A stretch of 64,000 nt of DNA from Verrucomicrobiota bacterium (GTDB lineage Bacteria > Verrucomicrobiota > Verrucomicrobiia > Palsa-1439), in assembly GCA_003152315.1 (NCBI GenBank), contig PLZV01000025.1, forward strand, positions 62,001 through 126,000, written 5' to 3'. Numbering within the stretch: the first letter of the stretch is position 1; each line of letters begins with the position of its first letter. The notes under the pieces were generated by a model. That model ran no database searches, was not told the origin of the DNA, and saw nothing but the letters and a program-made list of their open reading frames with translations. Shown piece after piece: positions 53,331-61,385 of this stretch. The position numbers were made by a program, and so were the translations under genes.

Positions 53331-53813
53331 ATGGGTACGCGAAAACATCACGATGTCGGATTTATCATTATTGGAGTTTTCAAACTGGTGAAGGGGGGGT
53401 TGTTGCTCGCCTTCGGCCTGGGGGCGCTGTCGCTGATTCACAGAGACGCGGCGGAGGTCATCCGTCACTGGGCCCACGTGTTCCAGGTCGATACGGACAG
53501 CAAGTTTGTCCAATACTGGCTGATAGAAGTAGGCTTGGTACAACAGCGCGATCTGGCGCTGGTCGTTACGACCTCGCTTTTCTATTCGGCGCTCCTATCA
53601 ACGGAAGGGGTCGGTTTGCTGATGGAAAAAGTCTGGGCGGAATACCTCACCTCGATCATCACCACGTCCTTCATACCGATCGAGATCTACGCCCTGACAA
53701 GGCATACGACCGTCTTGCGCGTCTGCCTGCTGCTGGCCAATGTCCTCGTCGTGGCTTATCTGGTGTTTCGGTTGGGGCAGCGAAAACATCCCGGCGCGTC
53801 ACCCACGAGCTGA
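53331..53813 (+). CDS. DUF2127-family membrane protein
   Basis: A 160-residue protein of the DUF2127 type (VGFIIIGVFKLVKGGLLLAFG at the N-terminus, TEGVGLLMEKVWAEYLT in the middle). Four membrane helices are likely. Function is unknown in this family. It is convergent with the sigma-factor operon downstream. Confidence 0.82.
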   Translation: MGTRKHHDVGFIIIGVFKLVKGGLLLAFGLGALSLIHRDAAEVIRHWAHVFQVDTDSKFVQYWLIEVGLVQQRDLALVVTTSLFYSALLSTEGVGLLMEKVWAEYLTSIITTSFIPIEIYALTRHTTVLRVCLLLANVLVVAYLVFRLGQRKHPGASPTS

Positions 53814-53825
53814 TTCCCGTCGTTC

Positions 53826-54197
53826 TTATTTCGAACTCGCTTCGAGATGGAATTTGTGCAGGAACCGGTGCACCACCGGCGCGAACATCACGCCCACGCT
53901 GGTAATGAATGCCACACCGCTGAACAATGCGTAGAACGAGGCGAACCATTTGCCGGCATCATGATGCAGTTCGTTGACGGGACCCATGCCGGATAAAATC
54001 ATGGAGGCGTTGACCAACGCATCCAGCCAGCCGAGTCCTTCGCTGAGATGATACCCGAGGATTCCTATTCCAAGGCTCACGCCGACCAGCCCGATTCCGA
54101 TTCCCAGGTGACGCAGCAGGCGGCGGTGGTATCGTGGCCGCGACGCCAGCGGTTCTTGTCGATGTTCGAACATCCGCCGAGCTATACCGCTTTCCAT
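53826..54197 (-). CDS. Small membrane protein after the anti-sigma gene
   Basis: A 123-residue protein with two or three hydrophobic segments (LRHLGIGIGLVGVSLGIGIL, FASFYALFSGVAFITSVGVM) and a middle region WLDALVNASMILSGMGPVNEL. I do not recognise a function. It begins nine bases after the anti-sigma gene's stop, so it is the last gene of the sigma operon. An ATG at 54173 is an alternative start. Confidence 0.7.
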   Translation of the reverse strand: MESGIARRMFEHRQEPLASRPRYHRRLLRHLGIGIGLVGVSLGIGILGYHLSEGLGWLDALVNASMILSGMGPVNELHHDAGKWFASFYALFSGVAFITSVGVMFAPVVHRFLHKFHLEASSK

Positions 54198-54206
54198 CGT
54201 TCGCGG

Positions 54207-54941
54207 CTAGAGGAATTTCCGGAGGTCCTCTTCGCTGGCTTTGGAGGCGAGGACGTAGGTTTTGTCACCGACAGTCCAACTGGCGGTGGTCATGTTGTTG
54301 ACGCGGGCGAATTCGGCTGACTGACCAAGGGGCGGGTCGGGTAACGCCGTGCGGTCGACGATGAATAGGAACAAATCGTCGTCATGGCCGCGGTCGAGGC
54401 AGACGAGCGAGACCCGCTGGCCGTGCCACTTGATCAGGGCGCAGCCCTCGCCGGGCAACTTCTCGAGCTCTTTCGTCAGGATATAGTCAGAGGCGCCGTG
54501 GTTCTTGCCGAGGAATTGGCGGATGACAATCAGGTCGTTCGTTTCGAGCATCATTTTGTATTCACCCGAAACAAGATTGGCCATGTTCTTGCGGTAGGCC
54601 TGGAAGGTCGGCGTCTCCGTTTGCCGGAGCAGGTAGCCGGCGAGCACAGCCAGCACGATGGCGGCGGCCGCCGCAGCCCACAGGGCGGGGCGCTCCCACC
54701 AAACTGCCGGTCGGACGATCTTGCGCTCCGCGAGAATCTGTCGTGCCAAATCTGCCGGCGCCGTAATCTGTTGAAATTTCTCGCGCATCGCGGCGTCGAT
54801 GGCGCACTGTTTCTCGAACCAGCGGCCCAGTTCCGGATCGCGCTGGGCCTGGGCGAGCGCCTCGGAAAAGAATGGATCGCCGGCTTCGTCGAGGCCCGCT
54901 CGATACAGCGCCAGGATCTCTTTGGCTTGCTGGTTATCCAC
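54207..54941 (-). CDS. Putative membrane-anchored anti-sigma factor
   Basis: A 244-residue protein. A cytoplasmic helical domain (about 1-85, QRDPELGRWFEKQCAIDAAM) is followed by a single membrane helix (ALWAAAAAAIVLAVLAGYLL) and a periplasmic domain (NLVSGEYKMMLETNDLIVI). It starts at GTG 54941, just after the sigma gene, which is the usual place for an anti-sigma factor. It lacks an obvious zinc motif. It terminates in TAG. Confidence 0.75.
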   Translation of the reverse strand: MDNQQAKEILALYRAGLDEAGDPFFSEALAQAQRDPELGRWFEKQCAIDAAMREKFQQITAPADLARQILAERKIVRPAVWWERPALWAAAAAAIVLAVLAGYLLRQTETPTFQAYRKNMANLVSGEYKMMLETNDLIVIRQFLGKNHGASDYILTKELEKLPGEGCALIKWHGQRVSLVCLDRGHDDDLFLFIVDRTALPDPPLGQSAEFARVNNMTTASWTVGDKTYVLASKASEEDLRKFL

Positions 54942-54947
54942 GGCGTT

Positions 54948-55484
54948 TCACTTCCTGATCCTTGGGGGCTTGGCGGCTCGGTCCACCATGATCTTCTGGA
55001 GTTGGCTCTTGCCGCGAGCGATGCGCGATTGGACGGTGCCGATGGGCACTTCGAGAATCTCCGCAATCTCCTTGTACGAGTGTTCTTCCAGGTAAAACAA
55101 CACAAGCGGCGCCTGATAGAGTTCATCGACCTGCCCCAGCGCCTCGACTGCCACGCCGGCGTCCAACTGACTCACCGTCGCCGGTGAGATCGTCGGCAAC
55201 TCGTCCTCTACTTGCTCGAGTTCGTAGTGCGGGAAACGGGTCTGTCGTCGGCGCGCCTTGAGGAACTCGTGGTGCAGCGTGGTGAACAACCACGTTTTGA
55301 CCTTCGCGGCGTCACGGAGTTGGTGGCCCTTGGTCGCCCACACGTAGAAGGTATGTTGCGTGAGGTCGCACGCCTCAGCTTCATTGCGGGCGAGGCCGAA
55401 GGCAAACTGGTAGAGCGGACGATAGTATCGGCCCACCAGACTTTCAAAGTCCGTAGTGGCGGTCATCTCCGCGTCATTCGACAT
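54948..55484 (-). CDS. ECF-type RNA polymerase sigma factor
   Basis: A 178-residue sigma70-family factor of the ECF type. The region 2 helices (LVGRYYRPLYQFAFGLARNE, KTWLFTTLHHEFLKARRRQT) are followed by a region 4 helix-turn-helix (YKEIAEILEVPIGTVQSRIA). The ATG at 55484 is chosen because upstream in-frame sequence looks non-coding; an ATG at 55466 is possible. It is the first gene of the three-gene operon with the anti-sigma and membrane proteins. The target regulon is unknown; the Tat phosphoesterase is divergent and close. Confidence 0.92.
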   Translation of the reverse strand: MSNDAEMTATTDFESLVGRYYRPLYQFAFGLARNEAEACDLTQHTFYVWATKGHQLRDAAKVKTWLFTTLHHEFLKARRRQTRFPHYELEQVEDELPTISPATVSQLDAGVAVEALGQVDELYQAPLVLFYLEEHSYKEIAEILEVPIGTVQSRIARGKSQLQKIMVDRAAKPPRIRK

Positions 55485-55748
55485 AAGAAGAGTTGTCAGT
55501 GTCGGGCTCGATCCCACCGCTGTGTGACAGCGGGAACGCGCCTGGCGTTCAAATTGCCGCATCCTCGCCAGCGTGGCAAGTGGAATTGCGGAGGTTGTGT
55601 TCGCGGTCAATCCCGGCGTCTCCATTCCGGGTAAGAACCACGGGAGGATTTTTTATTCCCGGCAATTGTTGCTGGGAATAACCGCTACCGGTGGTGGTCT
55701 TACGTGATGAAAGGCAAACAACGCACGGAGTCAGGAGTGAACGAACCA

Positions 55749-56708
55749 ATGCAAGATGAAATCATTCACGATCACCACCATGACGGCATCGACCGTCGCG
55801 GTTTCTTGAAATGCATGGCCTAGGCCGGCACAGGCGTGTTGTGGACCTTCTGCGGCGGTGTGTTGAAGTCGTATGGCATGGACAAGGTCATCAGCGGCCA
55901 GGTTACGCCGGTGAAAGGCGAACTCAGCTTTGTGCAGATCAGCGACAGCCCTATTGGCATCAGCAAGGAAGCGAACAAGGACGTGGTCGGCACCCTGCAG
56001 ATTGCCATCGACCGAATCAACGGGTTGGCGCCGCCGCCCGCGTTTCTCCTGCACACCGGCGACCTCAGCCACTTGTCAAAGGCGGCTGAATTCGACACGC
56101 TCGACCAAGTCCTTAAGAGTTGCCGGGCGAAGGACGTTCACTATGTTCCCGGCGAGCACGACGTGCTCAACGATAACGGCAAGCAGTACCTCGAACGCTA
56201 CGGCAAACAGGCGCGGGGCGACGGCTGGTATGGTTTCGACTACAAGGGGCTCCACTTCGTGGGGTTGGTTAATGTCCTGAACCCCAAGGCCGGCGGACTC
56301 GGCGCCCTCGACCACGAGCAACTCGAATGGCTCGAAGATGATGTGAAAAGACTCGGGAGCGACATACCGATGGTCGTCTTTGCGCATATCCCGTTATGGG
56401 CGGTTTACCCGGATTGGGGTTGGGGAACCGACGACAGCGCGCAGGCGCTTTCGTATCTCAAACGCTTCGGGTCCGTCACGGTGCTCAACAGTCACATCGA
56501 CCAGACGATGCAGAAGGTTGAGGGCAACATCACGTTTCACACCGCCATGTCCACCGCCTTTCCGCAGCCCGCACCGGGTGCCGCAGCCTCACCGGGGCCG
56601 ATGAAAGTGTCTGCGGAAAAGTTGCGCAGTGTGTTGGGAATCACCGACGTGAACTATGTCCAGGGAAGGAGTGCGCTGGCGATTGTCGATTCACCGCTCG
56701 GCAGTTAG
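55749..56708 (+). pseudogene. Tat-exported metallophosphoesterase with in-frame amber at codon 25
   Basis: A 319-codon frame. The twin-arginine signal is DRRGFLKCMA, and TAG follows at 55821-55823, then AGTGVLWTF. Homologous Tat signals of this type usually have tryptophan at that spot (TGG, one base from TAG). The rest is an intact calcineurin-like phosphoesterase with QISDSPIG, LLHTGDLSHL, PGEHDVL, VVFAHIPLWAVYPDWGWG and VLNSHID. The ATG has AGGAG nine bases upstream. Internal initiation after the amber would lose the Tat motif. A cupredoxin gene follows by 34 bases. Confidence 0.8.
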
Positions 56709-56742
56709 TAGCGGAAGAAGCAACGTAGGGAGGGAGCTTGTC

Positions 56743-57078
56743 ATGAAACGAATGTTCTTCGGTTACAGCGTCGTCGTCCTGCTGATTATCCTGGCGATCC
56801 ATGGATCCGTCGCCAACGACAAGGTGATGTCGAATGAGGTTGCAATTGATAACTTCAGCTTCCGCCCGGACAAACTGACGGTGCCCGTGGGCGCGACGGT
56901 GACCTGGATCAACCGGGACGACGTCCCGCACACCGTTGTCAGCACAGACAAGAAGACAATCGTCTCACCGGCGTTGAACACAGACGAGAAGTTCTCGTAC
57001 ACCTTCACCACCGCAGGGACGAACGATTACTTCTGCTCGGTACATCCGCACATGAAGGGCACGATTATTGTGCAATAA
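56743..57078 (+). CDS. Periplasmic cupredoxin (plastocyanin/amicyanin-like)
   Basis: A 111-residue blue-copper-type protein. A signal anchor (SVVVLLIILAIHGSVA) is followed by a cupredoxin fold (FSFRPDKLTVPVGATVTWIN). The copper ligands His, Cys, His and Met are in VPHTVV and YFCSVHPHMKG. The ribosome site is GGGAGG about 10 bases upstream. It probably works as an electron carrier with the neighbouring Tat phosphoesterase gene, a common pairing, although the functional link is inferred. Confidence 0.92.
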   Translation: MKRMFFGYSVVVLLIILAIHGSVANDKVMSNEVAIDNFSFRPDKLTVPVGATVTWINRDDVPHTVVSTDKKTIVSPALNTDEKFSYTFTTAGTNDYFCSVHPHMKGTIIVQ

Positions 57079-57227
57079 CGGGACCTTCATGAAGATCAAT
57101 TACAGTTTCTCCGTCAGAATGTACGAGGTCACCGTGCGAATTGGTCGCATGCCAGGCAGTTGTAATCGTATTCACAGGTCCGGAAAAGCGGCGCCGGCAA
57201 TGGAGATCGGATCGCCAGCGCGCCCGG

Positions 57228-58278
57228 TCAGAACCGAAACATTGCCTTCGTGGTCAGCGAGCCGAAGATATCGGCGTTCTTCTGGCCGACGAATTCGTGG
57301 GTACGTACCACTCGCGTGTAACTCAACTCGATGTGGCGGAACAAGCTCAAGGCGACACCGCAACTGAAGTCAGCCACCCATGGGATACGCTCGACACTCG
57401 GCCCGTTGTGGAGCGTGTTGCCGTCGAGAAACAGATTCTGACCCACCGCGCGCCCGTCCACGCCGCCGAAAGCGCAGCAGGAGAACGGTGATGAATTGGG
57501 TGTGGTTCCTCCGTCCAACGTCGCTGGCGCGTCGATGATCTGCACGCCAAAGTCCCTCGGGCAGATTCACGCCGACTCGCAGGGTGGCGCCCAGGTCCCC
57601 AAATATCATGACGTTGCCGACTTCCGCACCGAGGTGTGGGATCAGGTCGACGTAGCGAGCGGTCTGCTCGTTGGGCGACAGCCGCCACAAGCGCTCGTAT
57701 TTCAGCAGCAGGCCCGGCTCGTTATCCAGTTGGTTGTGCCAACCTCTCGGGACGTCACTGGCGAGAAACCAATGATGAAAGTTCACTTGCGTTACCCCGG
57801 CCAGCGAGGCGGGGCCGGTCAAGCCGACGTCAACTTCAAAACTCTCCAGCACCGGTATTTTGGCCTCGCTCGTGTCGCCGCGCCGCTGGAGAAACATGCC
57901 GCCATAGAGCCAGCCGCCATAGGGGCGGTCCGTTTTGATCGGCGCAGTCATTAGTATATCCTGAGGCGTATAGATGTTCTGTCCGAAGACGTAGCCGATG
58001 TTTTGTGAGCAGGTGTTCATCCACAAGGGCGGCAGCGCACTGCTCGCCTTGACGACCCACTGCGGCAACTCGTCATCACCGTCCCGGTAGGTCAACTTCA
58101 AGCCTTGCGTGTAATGCCGGTCCGTATGATCCGCGGTCAACGGATTTGAAAAAAGGTCATTTTCCTCAGTGATGGCAAAGATGGGCCCCTGGCTCTCGTC
58201 CGCGGCCCACCCGTTAATTGAAAGCGCTGCCGAAGCTGTGACCCAGAAAATTAATATGAAGACTATGCGCCAATTCAT
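57228..58278 (-). pseudogene. LpxR-type lipid A deacylase (DUF2219) with a frameshift
   Basis: An outer-membrane beta-barrel predicted to remove an acyl chain from lipid A. A signal peptide (FILIFWVTASAALSINGWAA) leads to the conserved HTDRHYTQGLKLTYRDG region and NYxxG-like strands (YGGWLYGGMFL). After NLPEGL near 57550 the frame changes; the rest of the barrel continues in another frame (AVGQNLFLDGNTLHNG, IELSYTRVVRTHEF, TTKAMFRF). One extra base between 57545 and 57560 explains it. The total of 1051 bases is one more than a multiple of three. It is divergent from the carbamate kinase gene. Confidence 0.8.
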
Positions 58279-58424
58279 TTCAGGGAATACCCTTGAGCGG
58301 CCAAACTACAAGGGATGCACTCTAGTCAACATCCCGCGTCTTGCAACAGTTTTTGCGGTGCAACATACAATTCACTGGGCAAACTTTATGTCAAGGGATA
58401 GTCTAGCCACTCGAATCCCGGACT

Positions 58425-59363
58425 ATGAAAACCATCGTCATCGCCATTGGCGGCAATTCCCTCATCAAAGACGACAAGCACATGAGCGTACCCGACCAAT
58501 ACGCGGCCGTAGTGGAGACTGCCGGCCACATCACCGATCTGGTGGAAGGCGGTTTCCGTGTGGTCATCACTCATGGGAACGGCCCGCAAGTCGGGTTCAT
58601 CCTCCTGCGTAGCGAACATTCACGCGGGATCCTGCATGAAGTGCCGCTGGATTCCATCGGAGCGGACACGCAGGGTGCCATTGGTTACCAAGTCCAGCAA
58701 GCACTGCAGAACGAATTCCGCCGGCGCAACCGGAAACAGTCGGTCGCAACGATCGTGACGCAGACGCTGGTGGACAAGAATGACCCCGCCTTCCAAAAAC
58801 CGAGCAAGCCGATCGGCCAGTTCTACAAGAAGGAAGAGGCCGAAGACCGCATGCGTGTCGAGAAATGGACAATGGTCGAGGACGCCGGTCGCGGCTGGCG
58901 GCGCGTCGTGCCGTCCCCAAAACCCGTCAGAATCGTCGAGGCGGAAGTCATACGACACCTGGTCAACGAAGGCTATGTCATTATAGCAGCGGGCGGGGGT
59001 GGGATTCCCGTAGTGCAGGATGAACAAGGGAATTTGCGGGGTATCGCCGCCGTCATTGACAAGGATCTCGCGTCCGCCGTGCTTGCGAAAGAAATCGGCG
59101 CCGACCTGCTCGTGATTTCGACAGCGGTCGAGAAGGTCTGTCTCAACTTCGGCAAACCCGACCAGAAGACGCTCGACAGACTGACAATCGCGGAAGCCAA
59201 ACAGTATATTACCGAGGGTCATTTCAAACCCGGCTCGATGTTGCCGAAAGTCCAGGCCTGTATCCGGTTCATCGAGGAAGGCGGCATGGAAGCGCTCATC
59301 ACCTGTCCCGAAGCTCTCCCGGCTGCCCTCGCCGGCAGGACCGGTACGCGTGTCGTGCGCTGA
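58425..59363 (+). CDS. arcC: Carbamate kinase
   Basis: A 312-residue amino-acid-kinase-family enzyme that makes ATP from carbamoyl phosphate and ADP, or carbamoyl phosphate in reverse. The start MKTIVIAIGGNSLI and the motifs THGNGPQVG, AAGGGGIPV and IDKDLASAVLA are typical. The carbamoyltransferase is at 52.2 kb and the xanthine dehydrogenase at 61.4 kb, which suggests purine fermentation, although they are not adjacent. No ribosome site is obvious. Confidence 0.95.
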   Translation: MKTIVIAIGGNSLIKDDKHMSVPDQYAAVVETAGHITDLVEGGFRVVITHGNGPQVGFILLRSEHSRGILHEVPLDSIGADTQGAIGYQVQQALQNEFRRRNRKQSVATIVTQTLVDKNDPAFQKPSKPIGQFYKKEEAEDRMRVEKWTMVEDAGRGWRRVVPSPKPVRIVEAEVIRHLVNEGYVIIAAGGGGIPVVQDEQGNLRGIAAVIDKDLASAVLAKEIGADLLVISTAVEKVCLNFGKPDQKTLDRLTIAEAKQYITEGHFKPGSMLPKVQACIRFIEEGGMEALITCPEALPAALAGRTGTRVVR

Positions 59364-59462
59364 TTTCTTACAGTCCCCAAGAGGATTGCATTTTCCCGGG
59401 TGGCTTGCTAGCATGGAAGTTGACAGGTCGGCGGGGGTGAGATGTGTGATAAGGAGATTGCC

Positions 59463-61201
59463 ATGAAACGTTCTTCTCGTGGTAGTTCGCGTGTGCGACT
59501 CGTGTTGGTGGTTCTGCTTGCCGTGATTCCGTCCCTTGTGTTGATCTACTACAACAGCCGTGAGCAGCGTGACGCCGCCATCGTGCAGGCCCACGAGGAT
59601 GTCGCGCGCATTGCGCGCTTGGCTGCGGCGGAGGACGCAGGTGTCTTCGAAGGCGTGCATCAGTTGCTCGTCGCACTCGCGCAGTTTCCCGAGGTTCGGG
59701 GCGGCGACCCGTCGCGCGGCAGCGCGGTGTTGGAGAAGCTAATTGGGGAATATCGATTTTACTCCAACCTCGGCGTGGTGACCGCCGACGGCCACGTGGT
59801 CTGCAGCGCGATGCCATTAAATGAACAAGTATCTGTCGCCAATCGCCAGTGGTTTCAGCAGGCGATGAAAACGGGCGATTTCACTGTTGGTGAATATCAG
59901 GCAGGTGGATCGAGCGATCGCCTGTCGCTGAACTTCGGTTACCCGATCATTGGCTCCGGCAATCAGGTGCAGGGCATCGTGTTTGCTTCGCTGGAGCTCA
60001 GCTACCTCACCCGGCAGATTAGTCTCGCCTTGCCACCCGAAGGTGTCGAACTGGCGCTGGTAGACCGCGGCGGCGTTATCCTCGCGCAGACTGGTGCCTT
60101 GGAGAATCGTGTCGGACGCACCGCTCTCGAGGCTGCCCAGATCAAAGAGGTCTCGGCGTATCGCGGACGAGGAACAGAACAGCGACCCGACTCCGCGGGC
60201 ATCGAGCATATCTATGCCTTTTACCCAATTGGCGGCAAGCATGCGGGCGCCGACGCCTACGTGATAGCGAGTATGCCCACACCATCGCTTTTACCGCGGC
60301 GGACCGCGGCTTAAAGAAAAATCTGATCGGGTTGGCGCTGGTGACGTTGCTGGCGTTGGTGGCGGCGTGGTATGGCGGTGAGGCAATCGTCTTGCGCCAG
60401 ACGAACGACGAGCTTGAGCAGCGCGTGCAGGAGCGCACCCGGGAACTGGCGCACGAGCAATTCCTATTGCGGACGCTGCTGGACAACGTCCCGGACAGTA
60501 TTTATTTCAAAGACTCAAAGGGGCGCTTCCTGCGGTCCAGTAGCGCGCAGGCCAAGCGATTCGGTCTCAGCGATCCCGCGCAAGCCATCGGTAAGACAGA
60601 CTTCGATTTCTTCGCCAAGGCGCACGCCGAAGAGGCGTTCGCTGACGAGCAACAGATCATTCAGACGGGCCAACCGCTTATCGGCATGGAGGAAAGCTCT
60701 CCGCTGGCCGATGGCACGGAAAGATGGGTCTCCACCTCCAAGCTGCCACTGCGAGACAAAGAGGGAAACACCGTCGGCACTTTCGGCATTTCACGTGAGA
60801 TCACCGATCGCAAGCGGGCCGAGCAAGCGCTGGCCAAAGAGCACAATGTGCTGCACACGCTCGTCGACAACCTTCCCGACCTCGTGTTCATCAAGGACTT
60901 GAAAGGTCGCTACGTGTTCGACAACGCGGCCCATCGGGCCTTTCTGGGCGTCAGCACTCTCGACGAGGTTGCGGGCAAGACGGTGTTCGATTTCTACCCG
61001 CGGGAGCTGGCCTCGCCGCTGCATGCCGATGATGAGGCCGTGCTGGCAGCCGGAGTGCCGCTACTCCACCGTGAAGAGGACTTGACCGATCGCAAGGGAC
61101 GTAAGACACGGGCCGTGACCAGCAAGATCCCGTATCGCGACGCGCAACACATGGTTGTCGGCCTGGTCTGCATCTCCCGGCTGCTCAGCGAACCGAAATA
61201 A
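59463..61201 (+). pseudogene. Cache-PAS-PAS sensor, paralog of the 28.4-kb gene, split by a frameshift
   Basis: The first part (59463-60314, SRVRLVLVVLLAVIPSLVLI, then a Cache-like domain) stops at VIASMPTPSLLPRRTAA. The second part (60332-61201) has the TM helix LVTLLALVAAWYGG, the coiled linker NDELEQRVQERTRELAHEQ and two PAS domains. By comparison with the paralog at 28446-30158, one base is missing near 60280-60310; in the shifted frame, TIAFTAADRGLKKNLIG joins the halves. The ATG has AAGGAG seven bases upstream. It, too, ends right after PAS 2. It may be an error or a recent loss. Confidence 0.85.
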
Positions 61202-61385
61202 CGTTTTGACTGCACGGGGGTCCGTCTGTTGATTTTGGCCGGCGGGTCGTAGTCGACGAAATCGAGGTTCTCCTGCCAGGGCATCCGCAAAGCGCAATCC
61301 AGTGACGCCCGTTTCCCTCAGATAACCAAGCAGCGCGGCGGTGAAATATCCTTTGATTCATCCCTTGCTTGACCTAAGTTAAGGT

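Noticed and set aside
19232-55823. Genome-wide recoding of TAG as an amino acid
   Set aside because: TAG ends many intact genes in this window (amylase, AAA ATPase, hprK, a PAS sensor, an aldo/keto reductase, anti-sigma factor) right at the expected ends of the families.
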